NCBI GenBank assembly: GCA_033439795.1
Contig: JAUTDP010000007.1
Span: forward strand, 930,001-994,000
Origin: Sordaria brevicollis
Lineage: Eukaryota > Ascomycota > Sordariomycetes > Sordariales > Sordariaceae
Length of the DNA: 64,000 bases
Reading direction: 5' to 3'
Below are positions 49,620 through 60,110 of the stretch, one piece after another (within the stretch, counting starts at the first letter, position 1; every line of letters starts with the position of its first letter). The notes beneath the pieces were generated by a model. That model saw nothing but the letters and a program-made list of their open reading frames with translations. It was not told where the DNA came from and did no database searches. The position numbers were made by a program, and so were the translations under genes.

Positions 49620-51420
49620 TTAATTATTAATTATATTAATTAATATTAAAATTCGTTTCTTTAATAATTAACGCTCTAATAATAGTCCCGCGGTTAATTT
49701 GAATTAAATAATTATTAAGACGAATATTACTATTACGGTCGTTCGTATTCTCTTTTCCTTTATATTTATTAAAGTATATTAATTCGAGCGATTAATATCC
49801 GATTTAATCTCCGCCGTAATTATTAATATTTTCGTTGCGGTTATTATACTTTCCGAAATTAGAAACGTCGACCTTTATAATATCGAATTTTAGGATTAAT
49901 TTACCGACGTTATTTATATATTTAATAATAATTTTATTATTATCCCGGTTTTTATTATTTAAATTCTTAATTTAGGTAATTATTTTACGTTCCCGGCCGC
50001 CGTTTATACGCTCGCCCACTTTATATAATTTAATATTATTTCTATTACCGCCGAATTCTAAAATATTAAGGAGGACCTTTAATAATCTAAGGACGAGAAT
50101 AATTAATTACGCTAGGATTTTAATTAATTCCGCATTCTAATTTAAAATAAAGATTAAATTAATACGATTTTTAATACTAATTTCGCGATTTTTAAAGCTA
50201 ATTATACCCTTCAATTCTCGGACGCCGCTATTAAATAATAAATTTAGTACGATATTTATAAATAAACCTTCGCTAATGCTACCTTTTAATATAACGATAT
50301 TGTTAACGATTTTTAAATTCGTTTAATTACCCTTTAATAAAATTTATTCGACGTTTAAAAGCGCTATTCTAATTTTAAGGTTAATTTTTAGAATACGATT
50401 AAATACAAAATAATTAAATATTAAAAGATAATTAACGACTTTTATTAGCGTTTATTTAAGCCTACCGACCTTACGTCCGTACCCCTACCCGACGATAATA
50501 ACGATAATAATTTTAATTTTAGTAATTGTAAATTTAAATTTAATAATATAATTATTAACGACCCGGTTGGAGGTAATAGCGGTAACGGTTATAGGTCGGT
50601 ATCGCGTATTATTATTTCCCCCGCTTTCGATAGTATTAATAAAATTTTTAAAAGAATTACCAAATTTCGTTAGTAGCGTATTAATATCCTATTCGCTTTT
50701 AAGGATAAGCCCTCCGCCTTTAAAATTAAGGATATTAAATTTTCTTTAATTTCTCGCTCCCTTTATAATAAACTTTAGGAGGTAATCGAGTCCGAATTTA
50801 TTAAGATTCTATTTAGTAAATTGGTTAAATAATTTATTGCCTTCGATTTGTTTAAATAAATAGTTAATAAATATAATAATATCGATACTATAGTTTAAAT
50901 TCGTCGTAAGTTCGAAGATTTAAAGATAGGCAAAATAAAATGGTTTAATTTCGAGGATAAATTCGTTATTATTATCGAACGTTATTAATTTAATAATAAT
51001 ATAAAGATTTATTATTTTTATTAACATTTAACCGAGCGCTTCTATAATATTATTGCCCTATAATACTCTTAGCCTAAGGATAATAAATTCGACGAATAAT
51101 TCGAAATAACTTACGATTTTGCTAAATAATTCGAATAGAAGGATTAATATAATAAAATTATTAACCCTTATTATAAATTTAATATTAATAACCCCGTTAC
51201 CGGTTTTAATTCCGCCTTTAATAATACGAGCGGTTTTGCTCCCGAATTTATTATTAACGAAGGCGGTATTATTATAAATTTCGATTCTATATCTACCTCT
51301 AACGTTTAAATTTTTTATATAATCGATAATAATATATTTTAATACTATATAAAAATTGGTATTTATATTTATTATAATTATAAAGGTTATTTTTTTGCCG
51401 AATATAAGGGTTATATTTAA
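49620..51420 (+). pseudogene. Degraded gag region with zinc-knuckle remnant
   Basis: The stretch between the 5' LTR and pol has the Asn/Asp/Lys-rich coding look of a fungal Gag. At 51,364-51,405 four tyrosine codons have exactly the CX2CX4HX4C spacing of a retroviral zinc knuckle. TGT/TGC and CAT/CAC both become TAT/TAC by RIP, so a Cys/His knuckle turned all-Tyr is the simplest reading. This is an inference from spacing; the rest of Gag is not recognisable. Confidence 0.6.
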
Positions 51421-53399
51421 TTTAAGAAGGAGGTACCCGAATGTAAATTATATAAAAAGAAAGAGAAAGAAAAGAAAGAGAAAAAGGATAAAAAGGAAAA
51501 AAAGAAAAATAATAATAATAATAGTAATTAGTAATAGCGCCCTATTTAAAGTTAGTACGGATATAGTTAGTATAATTATTATAATATTAACGTTATAGGT
51601 ATTCCCGCTCTTAATACTCCGGCTTTTAATTATTTTATATTATAATAATAATTTATTTATTACTTTACCCCTATATACCTTTATAACTTTATAAGCCCGG
51701 TTATAAGTAATAAAAATAATTCTATTAATAATTAAAGAAATATATAACCTTTTATTTAAATTATAATTAGAAGTTAACGTTTATTAAGTATAAATAAAGA
51801 GGAGGATAATTAAAGAGTATTTTTATAATTAAATTTAAAATTATTAAAATTAATAAATTTTCTATAAATAACCGTTATAAATACTCCAATTTATTAAATC
51901 TTTTTATTTATTTATTTTACGGATTGCGTAAAATATATTATACCGCGTTTATTAATAGCGGTTATATTACTTTAAGGTTTATTAACCGTCGTTTCGTTTT
52001 ACGTAATAATTTTCTAATTTTTAAATTCTAATTCCTTAAATTCTTATATTTCGTTAATAATTAAACGAAGGGGAGTATTACGTATTTTAATCGTTTAATT
52101 ATAAATATTAATATATATTACGAATTTATTAATCTCTTTATTTACGATTTTATAAAGGATAATTTTATTATTTTCGGATACCTGTAATTAATTTATTACG
52201 CCTTTAATATCGATTAATTTAGCAATTACTTTATTTTCGGCTCCGTTTATAAATAATACGGTTATTTTCTTTTAAGAGTACTTTATTATTTATATTATAT
52301 ATTATTATTATATAAATATAACGTTAATACGCTTTTAATTATTATTCTTAGCGGCGTACCCTCCGCTATTATTCCTAAGAATTCTTTTAAAATATAATTA
52401 ATATATTAGAAACCTTCCGTTTTAAACGTCCCCGATAAGGGAGAACTGGATGCCCCCGCTTTACCGTCGGAGGCTATTCGCCGGATCTTTATCTCCGCGA
52501 TTATTAAACGCGTTATTTATTAACGTTTTAATAAATTTAAATAAAAGGTCGCTAATAGAATAGGCGTAATCCTTATTAATAAAATTGCTAACGGTTAAAT
52601 TCTTATATTAATAATTATAATACGTTATTACCCCCCTCCTTTATTACGTATAGTCCCCGTATTATATTACTTAGCCGGAGGAGTACGTACCTTTTTCCCC
52701 GATTATCGAACGCCGGTCCGCTTTTATTATATTTTTAAAGAACCCTTCGATTTAATTAATATTAAAAAATTCTTAATAATTATATTTAATTAGTTCGCCG
52801 AGAAATATAAACTTTAAATTATTTATATAATAAGGGCGAATATAGTAAAAGATATTTAACGTATAATAAACGAAGATAAAGTAACGGAAGAAAAAAGCGC
52901 CCCAACCTCGAACGTAATTAGCGTTAATTTTATAGTTAATATAATTAGAAATATTATAAATAGTAAAGTAATTTATTATAAAAAGTTTTTCGGTAATAAT
53001 TATTATATTTAAATCGATATACTTTATAGTATTGGAAGTAAGGAAGTTATTAAAGTAATTAAAATTTCCGCTTTAATTATATTTATTAACGATACTTCCG
53101 ATTTTTAAATTTATAAAGAGATTATTAACCGTTATTTTATTGCTAATAATATTAATATTAGTAAAATTACGTTTAAAAATGTTATTAAATTCTACGAAAA
53201 GGTAAATAAACCCTTAAAGACCGACGTTCAAATTTAATAAAAATTATTTCGGTAATATTAATAATAAACGAATAATTTCTATTAAAAAAGCGTTAATACG
53301 CTACCCCTTAACCGGTTTTACGATTTTAAATTCGAATTTAAATTTAATATTATATTACCCGTTTCCCGTAATCGTGTTTTTAACCTAGAAAAATTTAAC

Positions 53400-54110
53400 G
53401 TTATTAAAAAATAAATCGACGATAATTTAAAAAAGAAGTTTATCTGGCCGTTGCAATTAAAAGCCTCCGCTCTTATATTTTTAATTAAGAAGCCGGGAGG
53501 AGGAGTCCGCGTTTATATTAATTACCGAAATATTAATAACGTTACCCTTAAATCCCGCTACCCGCTCTTATTTATTAAAGAAATATTCGACGTTATTTAT
53601 TATATTAAAATTTTTATTAAATTGGATATTATTATTACTTTTAATCGGGTTTGTATTAAAGAAAATTATAAATAATTAACCGCGTTTATAATAAGGTTTA
53701 AGCTATTCGAATCCTTAATCGTACTTTTTAGCCTCCAAAACGCCCTCAACGCCTTTTAGAATTATATTAACGATATTTTATATAATATTTTCGACGTTTA
53801 TACGACTATTTATTTCGATAATATCTTTATATATTTTAATAATGAGAAGGATTACGAATAATATATTAACGACGTTTTTGAGCGTTTAATTAAAGCCGGT
53901 TTGAATATAAATATCGATAAATATAAATTCTATATAAAATATACGAAATATTTCGGCCTAATTATTATATTAAGTAATATTGAAATAGATCCGGATAAAG
54001 TTAAAGTTATATTCGATTAAGCGCCCCTTTAATTTAAAAAATCGCTTTAATAATTCTTCGGCTTCGCGAACTTTTACCGGCGTTTTATTAAAATATTTTT
54101 AATAATAGTT
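53400..54110 (+). pseudogene. Reverse transcriptase domain of the chromovirus (degraded)
   Basis: In the frame of 53,451 the sequence reads IFLIKKPGGGVRVYINYRNI, then TLKSRYPLLFIKEI, then KLDIIITFNRVCIKE, which are RT motifs of Ty3/gypsy elements (motif A Asp kept). The frame continues past a TAA at 53,673 to the YxDD box, now YFDN at 53,811-53,822, so the second catalytic Asp is lost. GLNINIDKYKF and TKYFGLIII follow, then FGFANFYRRFI, the usual end of the RT thumb. Confidence 0.9.
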
Positions 54111-54219
54111 TCTCCGTTATACGAATTAATAAAGAAAGACGTATTATAATTATAATCCGATTACTATTAGTCCGCTTTTAATACGTTAAAGAAGGTTTTC
54201 GCGACCGGATTTGTATTAA

Positions 54220-54640
54220 AGATTTATAATTAGATTAAAAAGATTATAATTGAAATAAATATATTTAATTAAGTAGTAGGGGGTACGCTTTTATAATATA
54301 ATAACGACGGGGTATTATATTTAGTCGTTTATTTTTTAGTAAAATATATAATTTAAAAATATAATTATAACGTTTATAATAAAGAATTCTTAGCTATTAT
54401 TAAGGCGTTAAAGGAGTAGTAACCCGAATTTAAAGGAGTATAATAATTATTTAATATTTTAACGGATTATAAAAATTTAAAGATTTTTATAATTAATAAA
54501 TAATTTATATAGTAATATATACGCTAATTATAGTTTTTATTATATTTTAATTTTTAAATTTAATATATTTTAGGGTCGAAGAATTTACGCCTCGATACTT
54601 TTAATAGGAAGTTTAATAATATCCCCGCGGGTATTAAAAA
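54220..54640 (+). pseudogene. RNase H domain of the chromovirus (degraded)
   Basis: Follows the RT domain. Recognisable pieces are VVGGTLLQYNNDGVLYLVVYF, YNKEFLAIIKALK, ILTDYKNLKIF and LGSKNLRLDTFNRK. The catalytic Glu and two Asp of the DEDD set can be placed (KEFLAI, LTDY, RLDTF); the first Asp is now Asn (EINIFN). Confidence 0.85.
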
Positions 54641-54899
54641 CGAACGTTTCGCTATTTATTAGCATACCTTTTTTTAATTTTTATAATTCGTAGACGGCTA
54701 CTTCGACGAAGAAAACTTAACTTTTTATTATTCTTTCTCTTTAATAAATAATTACGAAAATAAATCGATCGACGATATTATTCTAAATAATTATGAAAAT
54801 TCTATATTCCTTTAAAAAGCGGTCTCCGCTTTAAATAATTTAAATAATTGTAATTAATTAATTTTAATTCGCAAAATCCTTTATAAAACCTTTAGCGAA

Positions 54900-55830
54900 T
54901 ATTAGGTTACTCCTAATAGTATTATTAAATAATACGACCGTATAATAATCGACCTTTATAATAAGGAATTCTAATTTTAATTAATTAATTATTAATATAA
55001 TTCGCTTAATACGGATTATTTTAATCGTAATATTATTTACGAGCTTTTATCCTAAGAATTTTATTAAAAAGGTATAATTAACGACGTATATATATTCTAT
55101 AAAGCCTGCCTACTTTATATAAAGATTAAATTCCTTAAGTATAATTTTACCGGCCTCTTTAAAACCCTACCCGTTACGCTAATTCCTTAAATCCGTATTT
55201 TTATTAATTACGTTATTCCGCTCCCCGGTAACTTCTATTTTAATTAAGAATTTAAATATATTTATATCGTTATTAACCGGTTAATAAAGATATAGTATTT
55301 TATATTAATAATTATATTATTAATAGAAGAATTAACCGAACGTTTTATCGATTACGTTTATTACTTTTACAGCCTTCTAAATTCTATCCTTTCGGATAAA
55401 AGTATTTAATTCGTATTACGATTCTAATCTTTTTTATATTAATATTTAGGTATTAAATATATTTTAACCTCCGCTTTCCACCCTTAAATAAACGCTTAAA
55501 TTAAATATATTAATACGGAAATAAAATAATACTTCCGATTATATATTAATTAAATATAAATTAATTAGGTTAAATAATTTCCCTTTATAGAATTCGCTAG
55601 TAATAATATAGTATTTTCGTTAATAAGTTTATTATTTTTCTTCGTTAATTATAATTATTACCCCTATATAAGTACCGAATTTCGTAACCCTTTACTATTA
55701 ATATTATTACTTATATAATTAAAAGAGTATTATAAAGTTAACGAATTCGCTGACCGCTTCCGTAAAATTTAGGATTTTATAATTTAGTAAATTAAGCGCA
55801 ATTAAAATTAATACGAGGAGAATATTAATA
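54900..55830 (+). pseudogene. Integrase of the chromovirus (degraded)
   Basis: The N-terminal HHCC zinc region is seen as NTDYFNRNIIYELLS, then KGIINDVYIFYKACLLYIKI, with most His/Cys turned to Tyr. The catalytic core follows: INYVIPLPGNFYFN, VINRLIKI, LNSILSDKSI (second Asp kept) and TSAFHP, then the segment with the third acidic residue, which appears as Lys. The C-terminal GPY/F-like region at about 55,850-56,040 reads EGDTILLDTFNL and FKILKTDLYTIKL. Confidence 0.85.
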
Positions 55831-56109
55831 AAAAGCGGGTCGATTTAATAAAATATAAAGAAGGGGATACTATCCTACTCGATACGTTTAATTTAATTAA
55901 TGGTCGTTTATATATTAAATTTTCCCCCTATTAAGAAAGATTATTTAAAATTTTAAAAACGGATTTATATACTATTAAACTATAATTACCCGATAATATA
56001 AAATATTTATTAATCTTTTACATTTCGATAATCTAACGTTAAACTAATTAAAATTTCCCCGGTTAAATTATTAATTCCGACGTCCGCGCTAACGAAGGTA
56101 AAATTATAA

Positions 56110-56315
56110 TTCGTACTGACGATTACGAAGAATATATTAAATAGGGATTTAATAAATTACTAAATATTAAATAGAAAGGAGAGAACCGTTATTAATATTA
56201 CTTAATTAAATAGAAGGGCGATTATAACCCTATTTAGGAAAAGGTTAATAACGTTATTAATTATAAAGTATATTTTTAAGAATTTTATTGCAATTACCCC
56301 GATAAATTAATACCG
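56110..56315 (+). pseudogene. C-terminal chromodomain of the chromovirus (degraded)
   Basis: Frame reads TDDYEEYIK, then YYLIK-stop-KGDYNPI-stop-EKVNN, then FYCNYPDKL. Both stops are TAG exactly where chromodomains have Trp (KWKG and TWE), as RIP makes from TGG. This assigns the element to the chromoviruses. Such domains bind methylated H3K9 and guide integration to heterochromatin (known for the group). Confidence 0.82.
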
Positions 56316-56664
56316 CTTTACGTTAAAGAGCTTTTCGACTACTTCGAATAAAAAAGAGAATACCCGATAATAGACCCCGTTATTCGTAATAAATAACCCG
56401 ACGTTAATACCGAACCCTGTATTTTACGCCGTTATTCCGCCCGCTTAGCGTAATAATTCGCTATTTCTAAAACGGAATTATTATTAATTAAAAAGGAGGT
56501 AGAGGAGGGATTTATAGAGGTAATAACGAGGATTATACGATTTTTAATAAATAAATAATTTAAAATATAATTAGCGTTATAATTAGAAGTATTTAATAAA
56601 TTAATAAAGGATTTTAAATTATAATTATACGTATATATAAATTTTTTTTAATTTTGCGAGTTTC

Positions 56665-56680
56665 TTTTGAAGGGGGATAG
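56665..56680 (+). other. Polypurine tract of the chromovirus
   Basis: The purine-rich run TTTTGAAGGGGGATAG lies directly against the 3' LTR, the position of the plus-strand priming tract in LTR retrotransposons. Confidence 0.75.
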
Positions 56681-56966
56681 TATTATAGGATTATACTTAT
56701 ACTATACCCGGTATACGCATTAACCACCTATATAAATATTTAAATCCCTAGCGATTATTCCTAATTATAGTACGTATATTATAGTTCGATATGGTTTAGA
56801 TTTGGTCACTTGTGGTCATGTGTAGTATTACGTGGGTGCGTACGGACTAGGGTATGGGCTCGCGCCTATATATCTAGTCCTCCGTATATACTTCTCCCTT
56901 CCCTTCCTTCGTACAATAATATATATCTCATTATATACCTAACGGTACTAACGCTGTCCCTTAATA
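56681..56966 (+). repeat. 3' LTR of the chromovirus
   Basis: 286 bp starting TATTATAGG (TG changed to TA) and ending CCCTTAATA. Bases about 56,795-56,865 keep many TG and CA words (TGGTTTAG, GGTCACTTGTGGTCATGTG), unlike the same part of the 5' LTR. Confidence 0.93.
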
Positions 56967-56971
56967 GAAAA
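56967..56971. repeat. Target-site duplication, right copy (GAAAA)
   Basis: Matches the left copy exactly and marks the right end of the insertion. The sequence after it continues the helicase-like frame. Confidence 0.85.
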
Positions 56972-58400
56972 TAGCGAACTTACCTCTAATAAAAATAATA
57001 AAATAATAAATTTAAATATAACGTTAATCCGTTTATTTTAATTCTTTACCTAAAATATATATAATTATTTTATATTACTATAGGATTTAAACGTTTAATT
57101 TAGTAATAATATTACTAAAAATACCCTATTCGATATTATATAATTAATTAATAAAAATAAGAAGGAGATCTTCGAATTGGCTAAATATATAAAATTAGTT
57201 AATATTAAATTAAATACCAACGTTATAAATCGATTCGTTAAATTCGATTTTAATAGCGGCTTATTATATATATTCGTATATTTAATATAAAATAGAAATA
57301 TATTACCGCCCTTTAATAAATTTAATATATTCTATTAAGTTTTCGGGTAATCGCCCTTATTTACTTAAATTATCGAAAAATATATAAAAGTTATAATAAT
57401 TTATAAACGCGTCTTCGTAATCGCTAATTCCCTATAATCGCAAATATAAGTTTATATCCTTTTATATTTATTCTAATTAGAATAAAGAATAATCTACTCC
57501 TATAGGAATAAATAAACGTACCTTATTAATAATAAATAAAATAATTTATTCTATTCTATAAAAGGTTAAATTTAAAATTTAAATAATTTTTTTTAATTAA
57601 TTATAAATTAAACGTTTAAAAATCGTCCGGAATTAGAATAACCCTTTTAAATATATTAACGTTTTAATCCTAAATTCCGCGGTTTACGCCGCCGGTCTAA
57701 ACTTCTACTATTAATACTATATCGAAATCGGTCTCGGACTAATTTAAAATATAAATACCATTTTATAATATTTAAATCCTTTATATCGAATCGGATAATA
57801 ATAACTAATAGAATAATTCCTTCCGATTATATATAATACTATTTACAATTAGACGGAGGAACGAATCCTCTATAAAGTAAATTTCTACTAATTTATTTAG
57901 GAGAATAATATACTAATATTTTTATTTAATAAATTTACGAATTTGTATTTAACCTCTAATTAAATTTATTAAATATTCCCGACGCCGCCGGTCTATATTT
58001 TAAAACGTTATATAAATATAAAATTACGAAGTATTTAATATCGTATATTTTTAATAAATATATTTAAATTATTAAACCCCTATAAAATATTTTCGTATAT
58101 TATAACAAAAAGGTAATAATTATCGGCGAAATATATTCGTACTTTTTATTTATTATTATAAAAATTATAAAAGCCGGATATAAAATCGATTAGGACGCTT
58201 TTAATTCCTTTATTCCCTTTATCGGTACGTATTACGCTAATTCTAAAAATTCGTTTAATATAGTATAAAAGATTTTTAAAACGTTTAAACGAATAAAAAA
58301 GGATATTATTATATATTTTATTAAATAATATATTAAATCTATTATAAAAAACGTAAAGTTTAAGGCTAAATAGCGGATTGTAATAGCGCGCACTTTAACG
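56972..58400 (+). pseudogene. RIP-killed SNF2-family helicase-like gene, continuation after the chromovirus
   Basis: Joining 49,286 to 56,972 (one target-site copy kept) carries the plus-strand frame straight on: ..TINTEN then SELTSNKNN, then NITLIRLF with further hydrophobic/basic sequence. The ITLIRL segment resembles the region before the second RecA lobe of SNF2 proteins. Around 58,110-58,330 a KVIIIGEI-type strand and following helical sequence could be a degraded helicase C-terminal lobe, but I am not sure. Stops are almost all TAA/TAG, as RIP would produce from Gln and Trp codons. The copy is dead. Confidence 0.5.
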
Positions 58401-60110
58401 AAAAGTAATTAAACGTTTAAAATAAAAATTAAAAATAAAGAAATTTAAATACCGAATATTAAAAAAATTAATAAAAAAATTAAGGGAAAAAATAATAAGG
58501 GTATTAACCCTTCGACGGTAAATCCTATTCGCTTCTATAATATTATACCCGCCCTTAAAAATAAAGAGTTTATCGATCCGAATAATAAGTTTACTACGTT
58601 AAAATAATCTTTACCGGACCCCGATTCTAATAAATAAAATAATCGTATAAATTTTAATTTAATAATTTAACGGGGCCGCAAACGTTTTAAATCCTAATTT
58701 CCGACTACTATCCGGGTATTATATATACGCAACGAAAAATAAATAAAGGGTCCCGAAATTATTCCCGCTAGAAATAATTTTTAAATATTTAATTTAATTA
58801 ATAATAGATTTACTTTAATTCCTATAAAAGTAAACGCCGAAGAATTTAAAAATTAAATTAGTAATAGGATATTTAACCTAATTAATAATAAATTTATTTT
58901 AATTCCTATAGGAATAAACGCCGAAGAATCTAGAAATTAAATTAATAATAGGATATTTAATTTAATCGATACTAGATTTATTTTAATTCCTATAGGAATA
59001 AACGCCGAGGGATTTAGAGATTAAATTAATAATAGGATATTTAACCTAATCGATACCGAATTTACTTCAATTCTTATAGGAGTAAACGCTAAAGGATTTA
59101 AAAATTAATTTAGCATTTTCGAAATTGAGGACGTTTTTAGCAAATATTTAATTCGTATAAAGAAAATTGTAAAAATAATCGCTAAAAACCCTTTACTTAA
59201 TAAATTTAATAACCGGGTTTTTAATAATTTAAAGGGAATCTTAAATAAAATTATAATTTAGGCTTAGAAATATATTAAAGTTTTTAAATTATAAGCTTAA
59301 ATATTTTATTTTATAATTATAATCGTATATAATATTTAAAATAATTCTAATATAAATATACTCTTTAATAAATTTAAATAATTTATAAGAAATTATATCT
59401 ATACGCTATATATATAAATAACCGGTTATAATATTATAATTTTAGAATATATATTAATTATAATAAAGCCCTATACCGATTAATATTTCGTCGTTATCGG
59501 AAAGATACGTATTTTTAAAACCGGACGTTTTTAATTAAATTAAATACTTAATAAAGAATATAATTTATATAATATAAATTATTATCGCGAAGTTCTAAAG
59601 AAGCGTTTTAATTGGATAGTAATCCTTTTTAAATAATAAATTTCTACGAAAGTAAATAACGAAGACCGTAAATTAGAGGAATTTATTTAGGTCGTTATAA
59701 ATTATATAATTCGATTATTTTACCCTCCTTTTAAATTACTTAAGGGAAAATAGCCTAAAAGTATTTTTAAAATAAAAGAAGTTAATATTTTTTATAACTG
59801 CGTTTACTTTCCTAATAATAATAATACGGGTAGAGTCCGTAAATACGAATCCCGATTAAATTGTAGGAATATATATTATAATAATAAATACGGTTTTTTT
59901 AATAAGGACGAATATCGGTTCGTCTAATAGTTTAGTAAAGCGGTAAATATATAGGTAATTTATAGATTCCTAGGCGGCGATGTATATAACGACGAAGCGA
60001 TAATTTAAATACCCAAAGTTTCGGCTAAATACGTTCGCGATTATATTATTATTTACTAGGCTAATTTTAGCGATAATTAATAGGGGCGCCCTATAAATTA
60101 TAAGGAGTTT
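58400..60110 (+). pseudogene. Long RIP-broken reading frame of unknown function
   Basis: On the plus strand one frame runs with only TAA/TAG stops from before the 84-bp repeats to about 60,100. Before the repeats it is Lys/Asn-rich (KINKKIKGKNNKGINPSTV). After them come FSIFEIEDVFSKYLIRIKK, FVVIGKIRIFKTGRF, KRFNWIVILFK and YRFLGGDVYNDEAI. I do not recognise a domain. It may be the C-terminal part of the helicase-like gene or a separate gene of the same repeat. Confidence 0.45.
58790..59120 (+). repeat. Four tandem copies of an 84-bp (28-codon) repeat
   Basis: The word AATTCCTATA (or one-base variants) recurs at 58,817, 58,901, 58,985 and 59,069, exactly 84 bp apart, and the sequences between align along their length. 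Read in frame, each unit gives LIPIGINAEE..N-stop-INNRIFNLID-like sequence, so the repeat was part of a protein before RIP. The frame is the one that enters from the helicase junction. No known repeat family is recognised. Confidence 0.88.

Larger units (their letters stand above)
49287..56966 (+). mobile_element. Dead Ty3/gypsy LTR retrotransposon (chromovirus), 7,680 bp
   Basis: The element is bounded by two 286-bp LTRs and a 5-bp GAAAA direct repeat. Order inside: gag with zinc knuckle, (protease region), reverse transcriptase, RNase H, integrase, chromodomain, polypurine tract, 3' LTR. That gene order is Ty3/gypsy, and the chromodomain makes it a chromovirus, a group known to target heterochromatin. 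All frames are broken by RIP-type stops and missense changes, including the second catalytic Asp of the reverse transcriptase, so it cannot be autonomous. It lies on the plus strand in the same orientation as the helicase gene it interrupts. Confidence 0.92.

Noticed and set aside
51356..51598. Lys/Arg-rich 80-codon frame in the AT-rich block
   Set aside because: A shifted reading of the degraded gag region; the zinc-knuckle spacing is in a different frame.
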